Positions 1-8,195 are shown, counted from the stretch's first letter. The stretch: DNA of 54,871 bases from Campylobacterales bacterium (GCA_027044945.1 JALUBK010000058.1:1-54871), one strand, 5' to 3'. Numbers and translations: made by a program. The notes: generated by a model not told the origin, from the sequence alone.

Positions 1-118
1 CTTCAAGAAGTATATGTCCATCACACAAAAGTCCTACAATCAAGGCCTCAACCATTTCATCCTGACCAATAATAACTTTTTTTATCTCTTTCTTAATATT
101 TTCAACAATTTCCAACAT
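1..118 (-). CDS. MoxR-family AAA+ ATPase, N-terminal fragment
   Basis: Only the first 39 codons lie in the window; the gene continues past the left edge. The translation begins MLEIVENIKKEIKKVIIGQD and goes on to a segment ending in CDGHILLE. This is the usual MoxR opening, with an IGQ motif followed by GGHxLLE just before the Walker A loop. MoxR ATPases act as chaperones that mature metalloenzymes or von Willebrand domain proteins, often encoded next to them; here those partners would be outside the window. The ATG is preceded by GGAG six bases upstream, which supports this start. Family assignment rests on the short N-terminal match, so the exact subfamily is unknown. Confidence 0.75.
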   Translation of the reverse strand, partial: MLEIVENIKKEIKKVIIGQDEMVEALIVGLLCDGHILLE

Positions 119-248
119 TTTTTCTCCATTTATCAATATTTCTTTTTCAAACGAAATTGTAATAAAATAGTTTAAATGTATAGTAAATAAAATATAAAGG
201 GCATCTCTAAAATTAATACTTCTAAAGTTATACCAATTTTAATGATTG

Positions 249-842
249 TTATTTATTCCTAAAATTAGGTCTGATTTCTCTGTTTTGATGTGCATAAATC
301 AAAATAGCCACAAAGACACCTCCTTGAATCACACCAAGTATAGCTTCTGATGTAACCGCAATCATCCCAGTTAAAGTTTGTGGTATCCAATCTCCAGATC
401 CAAGAGTTGTAAAAGTAACTGCAGATATATACATAGAAGTTATAAATCCATGTTTGTGAATAGCATGTAAATTTTCAGGGCTAAGATGTGCACTTAAATG
501 AAAAATAGAAAAAACACCAAAAATATAAAAAATAGTTGCATAATAGACAATAGTTACAACTGTAATCTCTAAATACAAAAATATAACTTGAATAAGAGCC
601 ATATTTACTTTATGCTTCGAATGAGAAAAAATATAGATTGCACTATCAAGCAACAAAAATCGTCCTAATACAATATATATAATATTAACAATTAAAATTT
701 CATCTTTATAATGAATAAAAAATACATTTTCATTCGTATGAAAATACCACTCCACAATAAGTGGCAATAAAATCATAGGAATAAACAAAAATGCTAAATT
801 TATATTTTTTATATAGCGATTTTCTCTTTCTAAAAAATTCAT
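249..842 (-). CDS. Two-pore-helix ion channel family membrane protein with atypical filter (TLGSGD)
   Basis: This is a 197-residue membrane protein. An N-terminal hydrophobic segment (about residues 17-32) is followed by further segments (about 48-70 and 84-113), a pore-helix-like stretch and a final helix (about 155-185). The region SAVTFTTLGSGDW occupies the place of the potassium-channel pore loop, where the classic filter is TVGYGD; the tyrosine is replaced by serine and valine by leucine. It therefore looks like an Ion_trans_2 channel whose selectivity may differ from K+. There is no cytoplasmic regulatory domain. The ATG at 842 is chosen over a TTG nine bases upstream because AAGG sits eight to nine bases before the ATG. 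It is divergent from a canonical K+ channel gene, with a 144-bp shared regulatory region. Confidence 0.65.
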   Translation of the reverse strand: MNFLERENRYIKNINLAFLFIPMILLPLIVEWYFHTNENVFFIHYKDEILIVNIIYIVLGRFLLLDSAIYIFSHSKHKVNMALIQVIFLYLEITVVTIVYYATIFYIFGVFSIFHLSAHLSPENLHAIHKHGFITSMYISAVTFTTLGSGDWIPQTLTGMIAVTSEAILGVIQGGVFVAILIYAHQNREIRPNFRNK

Positions 843-860
843 GAAAAACAACCTTTTTTT

Positions 861-893
861 ATTATAACTAACTAACCAATCAGTTAATTATAA
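861..893. promoter_or_regulatory. Imperfect inverted repeat over divergent channel promoters
   Basis: Arms TTATAACTAACT (862-873) and AGTTAATTATAA (882-893) match as an inverted repeat at 11 of 12 positions around an 8-base centre. The repeat overlaps minus-strand -10-like TATAAT hexamers at 861-866 and 887-892. It lies between the two divergent ion channel genes and is a plausible operator. AT-rich sequence makes chance symmetry possible. Confidence 0.35.
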
Positions 894-940
894 TAAAATA
901 AAGATGAAAAAATACTGAAAATTGATTTTAGGCTGAGATA

Positions 941-949
941 TGCTATAAT
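941..949 (+). promoter_or_regulatory. Extended -10 promoter for the K+ channel/CNB operon
   Basis: TGCTATAAT matches the extended -10 consensus TGnTATAAT and sits about 40 bases before the channel start. A second TATAAT follows at 952-957. No convincing -35 is seen, as is usual for sigma-70 promoters of this phylum. Confidence 0.5.
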
Positions 950-986
950 TCTATAATTCTTGGTTCAATTTTATAAGGATTAATAA

Positions 987-2078
987 TTGAAAAAGTGGAA
1001 AAAATTTAACTTTAGTTTAGCATCGGTTTATATGTTTGCATATATACTTTTTTTGCTTATCTCTTCAAAAGCTATGGTATTAATTGAACCTAATAATTAT
1101 AAAAATTTTTTTGATGGACTTTGGTGGTCTATAGTTACAGCAACAACTGTAGGCTATGGAGACATAATACCTCATAGCGTAATTGGAAAAATTTTAGCGA
1201 TTAGCATTATATTGGGAGGAGTTATAGAGGTTGCAATTTTTACAGCAACTGTTACTACAAGATTAATAGAAAAAAAGATTTTTTCCAAAAAAGGATATAA
1301 AATGCTTGATTCTTTAGAAAATCATTTAGTTATTTGCGGTTTTAAAACACCAAGAATAGAAGTTTTAAATACTTTTAGAAGAGTTTATCAAGATAATATA
1401 GTTATTATTCATAATGAGCTTGTTCCGGAATTAAAAAGTTTATTTCAAAAATATAATTTTAAATTTGCTCAAGGAGAATATAATAATGAAGAAATTTTAA
1501 AAAATGCAAAAATTGAAAAAGCTGATAAAGTTATGATATTAAATATGGGTGGAGAATTTGCGGATGCAAAGGTTCTTGAAACTATCATTGTAATAAGATC
1601 ATTAAATCCAAATGTTTACATAATAGCTGAAATAAACGATCCAAAATATGAAAATTATCTTATAAAAAGTGATTGCAATGAAATAATAATGAGCGAAGAA
1701 TACAATAGATTTTTACTTTCCAAATCCATAACAGAACCTGGCATGTCAAAAGTGGTAAGAAATCTACTTAAAACTCAAAATTTCCATATAAAAACAAAGC
1801 ATGATTTTACCGGAAAAAGTTACAAAGAAGCATTCGAAGAGAGTCTAAAAAATGGTGAAATATTGCTTGGTATCATAGAAAATTATATAACAGAAGCCAA
1901 ACTTAAAAAAATAGTTTTAACAAAACTTCGTTTTGGAGGAGAAGTCAAAAAATATGAAACATTGCTACATAAAATCAAAAAACATGAAATAGAAATGGAA
2001 GTAAAAATAAATCCAAAAGATACTCTAATCATATCGGAATTTGCAGCAACTATATCAATAAGGCGTAAAAATGGATAG
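987..2078 (+). CDS. Potassium channel with TrkA-N (RCK) domain
   Basis: This 363-residue protein has two membrane segments (about residues 10-32 and 63-90) flanking a pore with the canonical K+ filter TATTVGYGD (D59). A cytoplasmic Rossmann-type RCK/TrkA-N domain starts near residue 112 (HLVICGFKTPR), where the nucleotide-binding glycine loop is altered. A TrkA-C-like tail may follow from about residue 270. The architecture is that of MthK or Kch-type ligand-gated K+ channels. The start codon is TTG at 987, preceded by AAGGA at 975-979. It overlaps the next gene, a cyclic-nucleotide-binding-domain protein, by eight bases, so the two are translationally coupled and probably work together. Confidence 0.9.
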   Translation: MKKWKKFNFSLASVYMFAYILFLLISSKAMVLIEPNNYKNFFDGLWWSIVTATTVGYGDIIPHSVIGKILAISIILGGVIEVAIFTATVTTRLIEKKIFSKKGYKMLDSLENHLVICGFKTPRIEVLNTFRRVYQDNIVIIHNELVPELKSLFQKYNFKFAQGEYNNEEILKNAKIEKADKVMILNMGGEFADAKVLETIIVIRSLNPNVYIIAEINDPKYENYLIKSDCNEIIMSEEYNRFLLSKSITEPGMSKVVRNLLKTQNFHIKTKHDFTGKSYKEAFEESLKNGEILLGIIENYITEAKLKKIVLTKLRFGGEVKKYETLLHKIKKHEIEMEVKINPKDTLIISEFAATISIRRKNG

Positions 2079-2520
2079 TTTGATTTTTGAAGGATTAAGC
2101 GATGATAATAAAAAAATTTTTTTAAAAAGTTTCAAAAAAAAGGAAATTAAAAAAGACGAAATTATAAAAAATGAAAATGATAAACTTGAAAAAGCATTTT
2201 TTCTTATCGAAGGAGAGGTAGAAGTAAAAAAAGAATTTTCAGGTGCAAATATGCAAATATGCAATATCAAAGCAGAAGAAGATATCTTTTTTTCTATTAC
2301 TTGTATGCTCGATAATGGCAAAAGTTTAACTACGATAGTCGCTAAGAAAAAATCAGTTATCATGGAAATTTCAAAAAAAGAATTGATAAATTTTTGTCAG
2401 ATAAACCCTACTGTTGGTATAAAAATTCTAGAAAATATTAACAAATTATTGAGCAAAATTATCAGAAAAAACGATAACAAAATTTCTAAAATGTACAATA
2501 CCTTGGAAGAAGTGTTATAG
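2071..2520 (+). CDS. Stand-alone cyclic-nucleotide-binding (CAP_ED) domain protein
   Basis: The 149-residue protein resembles the CAP_ED/cNMP-binding fold over about residues 1-125: an N-terminal helix (FEGLSDDNKKIFLKSF), beta strands with FFLIEGEVEVKKEF, then IMEISKKEL. There is no helix-turn-helix, membrane segment or other effector domain, so it is not a CRP-type regulator. The phosphate-binding cassette (FGE...RxA in true cAMP binders) is not clearly conserved, so the ligand is unknown. It starts inside the last codons of the K+ channel gene (8-base overlap). The simplest reading is a separate regulatory subunit for that channel. It could instead be a free-standing signalling protein; only the coupling to the channel gene is directly visible. 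Confidence 0.7.
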   Translation: MDSLIFEGLSDDNKKIFLKSFKKKEIKKDEIIKNENDKLEKAFFLIEGEVEVKKEFSGANMQICNIKAEEDIFFSITCMLDNGKSLTTIVAKKKSVIMEISKKELINFCQINPTVGIKILENINKLLSKIIRKNDNKISKMYNTLEEVL

Positions 2521-2550
2521 AAACAAAACTTAAAAAAATTTATCCGAACT

Positions 2551-3708
2551 TTATTGTGTTTTCCAAGTTATTAACAAATCAACAATCCATTTTTTAATCA
2601 AAAATAACACTGCTATTATTGTTATCATTAACATAGCAAAAGAAACAATCAAAGTTTTAATAAAATCTTTTTTAACAATTTTTTCTTCTTGAGTTTTCAT
2701 TTTTTTAATATTTAATTCAATATCAGTCAGATATACTCCTGTTCCTATAACCCAACCCCAAGGTTTAAACAATCTAACATCAGAAATTTTATTGCCATAT
2801 TTTCCAGTGGCAGGATTGAAAAAAGAATATTTTATAATAGCATCATCTTTTGAAGATTTTTTTAAAGCATTTACTCCTAATGCTACAAAAGGAACTTTAG
2901 GATTGTTTTTAAAATATTTACCAGTTAATTCTTTTTTTATTGGATGCATAATCATTTTATAATTCATATTGTTTATCCAAAAATATCCATTTTTGCCATA
3001 TCTAATTTTAGAAATAGCATTCAAGGCTTCTTTTTTCATTTTCTCAGTTACATCATCAATATATGCCCCCGTTCCTATAACCCAATTATACGGTTTAAAC
3101 ACTCTGACAATAGAAAATTTATAAACATATTTTTTTGATTTTGGTGAATAAAAATTATATGCTATATAAGCTATATTTTTACCATTTTTTTTAAGCTTAT
3201 TTACTCCTAATGCTACAAAAGGAACTTTAGGATTGTTTTTAAAATATTTACCAGTTAATTCTTTTTTTATTGGATGCATAATCATTTTATAATTCATATT
3301 GTTTATCCAAAAATATCCATTTTTGCCATATCTTGCAGCAGCAACTGTTTTAATAATCAAATTTTTCAATTCTTTTTTTGACATTTTATCTTTATTTAAA
3401 TTATAAATTTCTTCAATAATATTAAATAAGAGATCAGATTGCTGTGTAATATAATTTTTTACTTCATATTTTAATTTATTTTTATTGGTTCTTTCATAAT
3501 ATGGTTTTATAATATTCATTACTATCGTTGTATAATTATGCAATTTTTCTTTTTTCAAATTCAATACATTTTTTTTATAAATATTTATATTTTTATCGGC
3601 TAATTCTTTTAAAGAAATTGTATTTACAATAATTAAAGCTATTGATAAACCAATAATTGACATTATTATCACAAACAATAATCTTTGTTTAATTGATAGA
3701 TGTTTCAT
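2551..3708 (-). CDS. Membrane-anchored double Cache sensor protein without output domain
   Basis: The 385-residue protein has a membrane segment at about residues 9-29, a large extracytoplasmic region of two Cache-type units, a second membrane segment near residues 351-371, and then only about 14 cytoplasmic residues. Each unit carries RYGKNGYFWI, HPIKKELTGKYFKNNPKVPF, and later a VIGTGxY motif, as in Cache_2 sensor domains of chemoreceptors and kinases. HAMP, methyl-accepting and kinase domains are absent, and only 30 bases separate its stop from the convergent gene, so no missing output region lies downstream. Residues 126-170 and 236-280 are identical and encoded by a perfect 135-bp direct repeat. 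AGGA six bases upstream supports the ATG. It may be a natural stand-alone binding protein or a truncated receptor. Confidence 0.75.
   Translation of the reverse strand: MKHLSIKQRLLFVIIMSIIGLSIALIIVNTISLKELADKNINIYKKNVLNLKKEKLHNYTTIVMNIIKPYYERTNKNKLKYEVKNYITQQSDLLFNIIEEIYNLNKDKMSKKELKNLIIKTVAAARYGKNGYFWINNMNYKMIMHPIKKELTGKYFKNNPKVPFVALGVNKLKKNGKNIAYIAYNFYSPKSKKYVYKFSIVRVFKPYNWVIGTGAYIDDVTEKMKKEALNAISKIRYGKNGYFWINNMNYKMIMHPIKKELTGKYFKNNPKVPFVALGVNALKKSSKDDAIIKYSFFNPATGKYGNKISDVRLFKPWGWVIGTGVYLTDIELNIKKMKTQEEKIVKKDFIKTLIVSFAMLMITIIAVLFLIKKWIVDLLITWKTQ
2869..3003. repeat. 135-bp perfect direct repeat, copy A
   Basis: Identical to 3199-3333 at every base, offset 330 bp, and in frame inside the Cache gene. 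It encodes residues 236-280 (RYGKNGYFWI to ALGVN). Confidence 0.95.
3199..3333. repeat. 135-bp perfect direct repeat, copy B
   Basis: Second copy of the repeat at 2869-3003, encoding residues 126-170 of the Cache protein. Identity extends to synonymous positions, while the flanking parts of the two Cache units have diverged. Confidence 0.95.
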
Positions 3709-3842
3709 ACTTTTTCCTGATTTTTAGATAAATAATTATAGTATTATTATACTGCCTATGTCAAATCTAAGAAGGATGGTTTTTACTAATAACAATCTAA
3801 AAATTCTTTAAATAACTTAACGAACATAAAGACAAATATATG

Positions 3843-3848
3843 TATAAT
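3843..3848 (+). promoter_or_regulatory. -10 element for carbonic anhydrase gene
   Basis: TATAAT lies 37 bases before the carbonic anhydrase ATG, in the region shared with the divergent Cache gene. Minus-strand TATAAT candidates for the Cache gene are at 3735-3740 and 3746-3751. Confidence 0.4.
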
Positions 3849-3885
3849 GATTTTAATAAAATTCATTTATTAGTAGGAGTATCAA

Positions 3886-4503
3886 ATGAGCAAAATTTTT
3901 AATGGTGTTTTGAAGTTTAAAGATAAAGAATTTGAATCTCATAAAAAACTTTTTGAAGATTTAAAAGAAAAACAAGATCCACATACATTTTATATAGGAT
4001 GTAGTGATAGTAGAATTGTTCCAAATTTAATCACAAAAACTTTACCAGGAGAAGTTTTTGTTTTGAGAAATATCGCAAATATTATTCCTCCAGCTTCTGC
4101 AAACGATGGTAGGTATAAATGCTCAGCCAGCATCTTAGAATATGCCGTAAAAGTTTTAAAAGTGAAAAATATTGTTGTATGCGGACATAGCAACTGTGGA
4201 GGACTAAAAGCACTCTATTATCCACAAGAAAAAATGAAAGAAATGCCATTTATTAATAAATGGCTTGACTTGGTAATTGATTTAAAAGATAAAGTCTCTT
4301 CAATTAAAGATAAAAAACTAAGAGCATGGAGACTTGAACAATTAAACATAATAAAACAAATACAAAATTTATTATCATATTCTTTCGTAAGAGAAAAATA
4401 CGAAAAAGAAGAACTTAATATCTATGGATGGTATTATATTATACAAACAGGTGAAGTTTATAATTATGATTTTGATGAAAAAGAATTCAAGCTAATTAAT
4501 TAA
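3886..4503 (+). CDS. Beta-class carbonic anhydrase
   Basis: This 205-residue protein interconverts CO2 and bicarbonate using zinc. The beta-class signature is complete: CSDSR gives C39, D41 and R43, and GHSNCGG gives H101 and C104, so the zinc ligands are C39, H101 and C104. The length is typical of bacterial beta-CAs. No signal peptide is present, so it should be cytoplasmic, supplying bicarbonate for carboxylation or pH balance. AGGAG upstream of the ATG supports the start. A membrane efflux gene (arsB-like) follows 24 bases later, so the two may be co-transcribed, though no functional link is obvious. Confidence 0.95.
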   Translation: MSKIFNGVLKFKDKEFESHKKLFEDLKEKQDPHTFYIGCSDSRIVPNLITKTLPGEVFVLRNIANIIPPASANDGRYKCSASILEYAVKVLKVKNIVVCGHSNCGGLKALYYPQEKMKEMPFINKWLDLVIDLKDKVSSIKDKKLRAWRLEQLNIIKQIQNLLSYSFVREKYEKEELNIYGWYYIIQTGEVYNYDFDEKEFKLIN

Positions 4504-4527
4504 AATATAAACAGTGGGAAAAATTTT

Positions 4528-5754
4528 ATGTTTTTAGCTATTTCTCTTTTTTCAATAACTCTTCTTTTAATCTTTATAAAACCAAAATATATGGGATATA
4601 TCACTGTTTTTATGGCTTTCATTGCCTTCTTTCTTAATATGGTAAATATTGATGACATTATTGAAGTTATAGAAATTGTTTGGGATGCTACTTTTACTTT
4701 TATTGGAATTATTATTTTATCTTTAGTTTTAGAAAAGATTGGCTTTTTTGACTGGATAGCTATTAAAATAGCCAAATTTTCACGAGGCAATGGTTTTTTT
4801 ATGTTTGTAAATTCTTTATTATTAGGAAGTATAATTTCTGCTTTTTTTGCAAATGATTCAGCCGCTTTGATATTAACACCGATTTTGCTCTCTAAAATGA
4901 AAATATTAAAATTTAATTCGAAAACGATATTGGCTTTTTTACTTGCAGGAGGTTTTATGAGCGATAGTGCTTCTTTGCCTTTTGTTTTTTCCAATCTTAC
5001 AAATATTATTACTGCAGATTATTTTCATATTGGCTTTATAGAATATTTTAAAAATATGATTTTACCTTTTATTGTAAGTGTTTTAATTTCTATTTGTGTA
5101 TTATGGTTATTCTTCAAAAAGGATATACCAAAAATAATTGATATAAATTTATTGCCTGAAGCAAAAAGTGTAATAAAGTCTCAAAAACTTTTTTTATTCA
5201 GTTGGTTTTTTTTAATTATTTTATTTGTAGGTTATTTAATAGGAGATTTTTATCAAATTCCTGTTAGTTTTTTTGCTTTAGGTGGAGCATTATTGTTTTT
5301 ATTGATTGCAACTTTGATGAAAGAAGTTTCTTTTAGCAAAACAATTAAAGAAGCACCTTGGCAAATTGTATGGTTTAGCATAGGGCTTTATATAGTGGTA
5401 TTTGGACTTAAAAATGCAGGACTAACCAATTATCTCCATCATGTTTTAGAAAACGGAAATATTTTTAGTGTTGGATTTATTAGTGCTATTTTGAGTGCAT
5501 TTTTAAATAACTTACCCTCTGTTATGATAATGGATATTGCATTAAAAGGTATAGAAAATCATCATTTAATCTATGCAAATATAATAGGTTCCAATATTGG
5601 TCCGAAATTAACACCTTTCGGGAGTTTATCAACCCTGCTTTGGCTTAATATATTGGAAAAAAGAGGAATTAAAATAACTTTTTTAAAATATATGAAATTT
5701 GCCATCATAATAACACCTATCGTTTTATTTTTTGTATTATTAAGCTTATATTAA
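4528..5754 (+). CDS. arsB: ArsB-type arsenite efflux permease
   Basis: This 408-residue polytopic membrane protein matches ArsB of E. coli closely along its length. Examples are GFFDWIAIKIAKFSRGNG, AAFFANDSAALILTPI-like text near residues 105-125, APWQIVWFSIGLYIVVFGL, NAGLTNYL, NNLPSVMI, and GPKLTPFGSLSTLLWL near the C-terminus. ArsB exchanges arsenite or antimonite for protons across the inner membrane. About 10-12 hydrophobic helices are visible. No arsR, arsC or arsA is adjacent, so it is an orphan pump here. The ribosome-binding site is weak (GTGGGA). Other members of the ion transporter superfamily (NhaD) are less similar. Confidence 0.88.
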   Translation: MFLAISLFSITLLLIFIKPKYMGYITVFMAFIAFFLNMVNIDDIIEVIEIVWDATFTFIGIIILSLVLEKIGFFDWIAIKIAKFSRGNGFFMFVNSLLLGSIISAFFANDSAALILTPILLSKMKILKFNSKTILAFLLAGGFMSDSASLPFVFSNLTNIITADYFHIGFIEYFKNMILPFIVSVLISICVLWLFFKKDIPKIIDINLLPEAKSVIKSQKLFLFSWFFLIILFVGYLIGDFYQIPVSFFALGGALLFLLIATLMKEVSFSKTIKEAPWQIVWFSIGLYIVVFGLKNAGLTNYLHHVLENGNIFSVGFISAILSAFLNNLPSVMIMDIALKGIENHHLIYANIIGSNIGPKLTPFGSLSTLLWLNILEKRGIKITFLKYMKFAIIITPIVLFFVLLSLY

Positions 5755-5771
5755 CGATGCCTTAATATGAT

Positions 5772-5777
5772 TATAAT
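5772..5777 (+). promoter_or_regulatory. -10 element for cytochrome c gene
   Basis: TATAAT follows TGAT and lies 32 bases before the cytochrome ATG, suggesting a promoter separate from the carbonic anhydrase/arsB unit. Confidence 0.45.
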
Positions 5778-5808
5778 AGAATAAAACATAAATTATTAGG
5801 AGAAAAAT

Positions 5809-6186
5809 ATGAAAAAAATAGTTATTATAATATCAGCATTAAGTGGTTTTCTTTTTGCACAAACTGCTCAAGAGCTTATAAACCAAAATGGATGTTTTGC
5901 ATGCCATAGCGTGGCAAGTAAAAAAACTGCTCCTGCATTTGCAGGTATAGGAATGAGAAATAAGCATTTCAATGGTTCTAATGCAAAAGTTGTTATCATG
6001 AATTCGATCAAATATGGCTCAAAGGGCAAATATCCAATGTTTGCAAATAAAACAATGCCTGCATTCAAAAATCTTTCACAAAAAAATTTATCAATTCTTG
6101 CTGATTATATTTTAGAACAATCCTCTAAAGCACAATGCAATGGCAAAAGAGGTCAAGGTATGAGCAAAAAAGTCATAAGACAATAA
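5809..6186 (+). CDS. Periplasmic class I cytochrome c
   Basis: The 125-residue precursor starts with a Sec signal (MKKIVIIISALSGFLFA, cleavage expected after A17). One heme motif follows: CFACH (C29, C32, H33). M83 in the KTMPAF segment is the likely sixth heme ligand, as in small class I cytochromes (c551/c552 type) that carry electrons in the periplasm. The heme domain ends near residue 104. A basic tail follows with an extra cysteine (C110), unusual for the family. AGGAG precedes the ATG. The neighbouring arsB and fabH give no clear clue to the redox partner. Confidence 0.9.
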   Translation: MKKIVIIISALSGFLFAQTAQELINQNGCFACHSVASKKTAPAFAGIGMRNKHFNGSNAKVVIMNSIKYGSKGKYPMFANKTMPAFKNLSQKNLSILADYILEQSSKAQCNGKRGQGMSKKVIRQ

Positions 6187-6197
6187 AAAAGTAATAT

Positions 6198-7190
6198 TTA
6201 TTTCATTGCAAATTTTACTAAAGCACTTCCCCATGTAAGACCGCCACCAAAAGTATCAAGTAGCATTAAATCTCCATATTTAAGATTTTTATTTTCATAA
6301 GCATCATTGATCGCCATTGGAATAGATGCAGAAGAAGTATTTCCATATTTTGCTACTGTTAAAACAGTTTTTTCTTTTGGAAATTTCAATTTGCTTCGAA
6401 CATATTCTATAATTCTATAATTTGCTTGATGAGGTATAAATTTATCTACATCTTTTGAAGAAAGATTATTTTTTTGTAATATTTCTACCACATCTTCAGT
6501 AAGAGTTTTAACCGCTATTTTAAAAGTTTCATTTCCAGCCATTTTAATATAATGCATCTCTTTTTCTAAAGTTTTTAAAGATGTTGGATATTTTGAACCT
6601 CCACCAGGAGTCAAAAGTAAATCATAATATTTTCCATCGGATGCTGCAGAAACATCCAAAATAGCTTCATTTTTATCTTCAGTTCTGCTAATAACAGCAG
6701 CTCCTGCTCCATCACCAAAAATAACACAAGTAGATCTATCTTTGTAATTTGTAATACTGCTTAATTTTTCAGCCCCAACGACCAAAACATTTTTTTTAAA
6801 ATTTGACTCTATAAAAGATTTAGCCATTGCTAAAGAATAAACAAAACCACTACAAGCCGCACTTATATCAAATGTCATTGCACCTTTAATATCAAGTTTA
6901 TCGGCAACCAAACAAGCAGTTGAAGGCATACAAAAATAATCTGGGCTAATAGTTGCTAAAATAATAGCATCTATTTCATCTTTATTAATACCTGCTCTTT
7001 TGATAGCTATCTTGGCTGCTTCATAGGCCATATCGCTTGTTGTTTCATTTTTATCCGCTATATGTCTTGTTTCTATGCCTGTTCTTTTTTTTATCCATTC
7101 ATCGCTTGTATCAACCATTTGTTCCAAATCAAGATTTGTAAGTTTTTTTTCAGGAACATAAGCACCTATAGATTTAAAAGAAGCAAACAT
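6198..7190 (-). CDS. fabH: Beta-ketoacyl-ACP synthase III
   Basis: The 330-residue enzyme condenses an acyl-CoA primer with malonyl-ACP, the first step of fatty acid synthesis. The catalytic triad is visible: cysteine in [14 protein letters not shown], histidine in [10 protein letters not shown] and asparagine in [11 protein letters not shown]. The C-terminal [13 protein letters not shown] is also typical. Length is normal. It follows plsX with a 9-base gap, and its AAGGA overlaps the plsX stop codon region. The order rpmF-plsX-fabH is widespread in bacteria and couples phospholipid and fatty acid synthesis to ribosome supply. Confidence 0.97.
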   Translation of the reverse strand: MFASFKSIGAYVPEKKLTNLDLEQMVDTSDEWIKKRTGIETRHIADKNETTSDMAYEAAKIAIKRAGINKDEIDAIILATISPDYFCMPSTACLVADKLDIKGAMTFDISAACSGFVYSLAMAKSFIESNFKKNVLVVGAEKLSSITNYKDRSTCVIFGDGAGAAVISRTEDKNEAILDVSAASDGKYYDLLLTPGGGSKYPTSLKTLEKEMHYIKMAGNETFKIAVKTLTEDVVEILQKNNLSSKDVDKFIPHQANYRIIEYVRSKLKFPKEKTVLTVAKYGNTSSASIPMAINDAYENKNLKYGDLMLLDTFGGGLTWGSALVKFAMK

Positions 7191-7199
7191 ATAAATTCC

Positions 7200-8195
7200 T
7201 TAAGATTTTTTAAGATTTTGCAATTTATTTTTAATATCTTCGTTGATATTAGAATTTGAAAAATTTATAGCCTGAAAAATTGCATTTTTAACAGCTTTTG
7301 CATTACTTTTTCCATGACTAACTATAGCACAACCGTCTATTCCTATAAGAGGTGCCCCTCCATATTCATCATAATCAACTTGTTTTTTTAATATTTTAAA
7401 AACTTTTTTCATAAGTATTGCACCAGTTATTGCCAATGGTGATTTTCTAACATTTTTTTTGATAATTTTTGCAATAGAATCTGCAACACCTTCACTTGTT
7501 TTCAAAAGAATATTTCCTACAAAACCATCACAAACCACTACATCAACAGATCCGTCAAAAATATTATTACCTTCTATATTGCCAACAAATGAAGATAAAG
7601 ATTTCAACATTGAATATGCTTCTTTTGTAACTTCATTTCCTTTTGAAGATTCCTCTCCATTTGATAAAAGTCCTATTTTAGGGTCACCAATTTTCAAAAC
7701 ATCTTTAGCATATGCTTCACCCATAATACCAAATTCAAAAATATGAATAGGCTTTGAATCGACATTTGCACCAACATCCAAAACGAGTGAAAATTTATTA
7801 TTTATAGTAGTTGGCATTAAAGTAGCGATAGCAGGTCTTGTAACACCTTTTATTCTTCCTATTCTAAGTGTAGCTAAACTCATTGTAGCACCGCTATGAC
7901 CAGCCGATATGACACCATCAGCTTTTTTTTCTCTTACTAAATCAATGGCTTTATAAATAGAACTTTCTTTTCTTTTTAAAGCATTAGTAGCTACATCTTT
8001 CATGCTAATTACATCGTCAGCATTTACAATTTCAATATATTTTTCATATTTTAAAGGTATTCTTGAAGAAATAATTTCTTTTTTGCCAACAAGTATAGCT
8101 ATAAATCTTCTCTCTTCGAGAGCTTGTAAAGTTCCTTCTATAATAGGAGCAGAGCCATTGTCTCCGCCCATAGCATCAATTGCAATTCTTTGCAT
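7200..8195 (-). CDS. plsX: Phosphate acyltransferase PlsX
   Basis: The 331-residue protein makes acyl-phosphate from acyl-ACP for glycerolipid synthesis. The start [20 protein letters not shown] is the hallmark of PlsX. Further family motifs are [35 protein letters not shown] and [17 protein letters not shown]. The ATG shares one base with the rpmF stop (TAATG), so it is translated with L32. It is a soluble, membrane-peripheral enzyme. No anomaly is seen. Confidence 0.97.
   Translation of the reverse strand: MQRIAIDAMGGDNGSAPIIEGTLQALEERRFIAILVGKKEIISSRIPLKYEKYIEIVNADDVISMKDVATNALKRKESSIYKAIDLVREKKADGVISAGHSGATMSLATLRIGRIKGVTRPAIATLMPTTINNKFSLVLDVGANVDSKPIHIFEFGIMGEAYAKDVLKIGDPKIGLLSNGEESSKGNEVTKEAYSMLKSLSSFVGNIEGNNIFDGSVDVVVCDGFVGNILLKTSEGVADSIAKIIKKNVRKSPLAITGAILMKKVFKILKKQVDYDEYGGAPLIGIDGCAIVSHGKSNAKAVKNAIFQAINFSNSNINEDIKNKLQNLKKS

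Noticed and set aside
2521-2550. Frameshifted output domain of the Cache protein
   Set aside because: Only 30 bases separate the stop from the convergent CNB gene, so there is no room for one.
4500-4994. 164-codon open frame opposite arsB
   Set aside because: The plus strand encodes a clear ArsB through the whole stretch; the antisense product resembles no known family.
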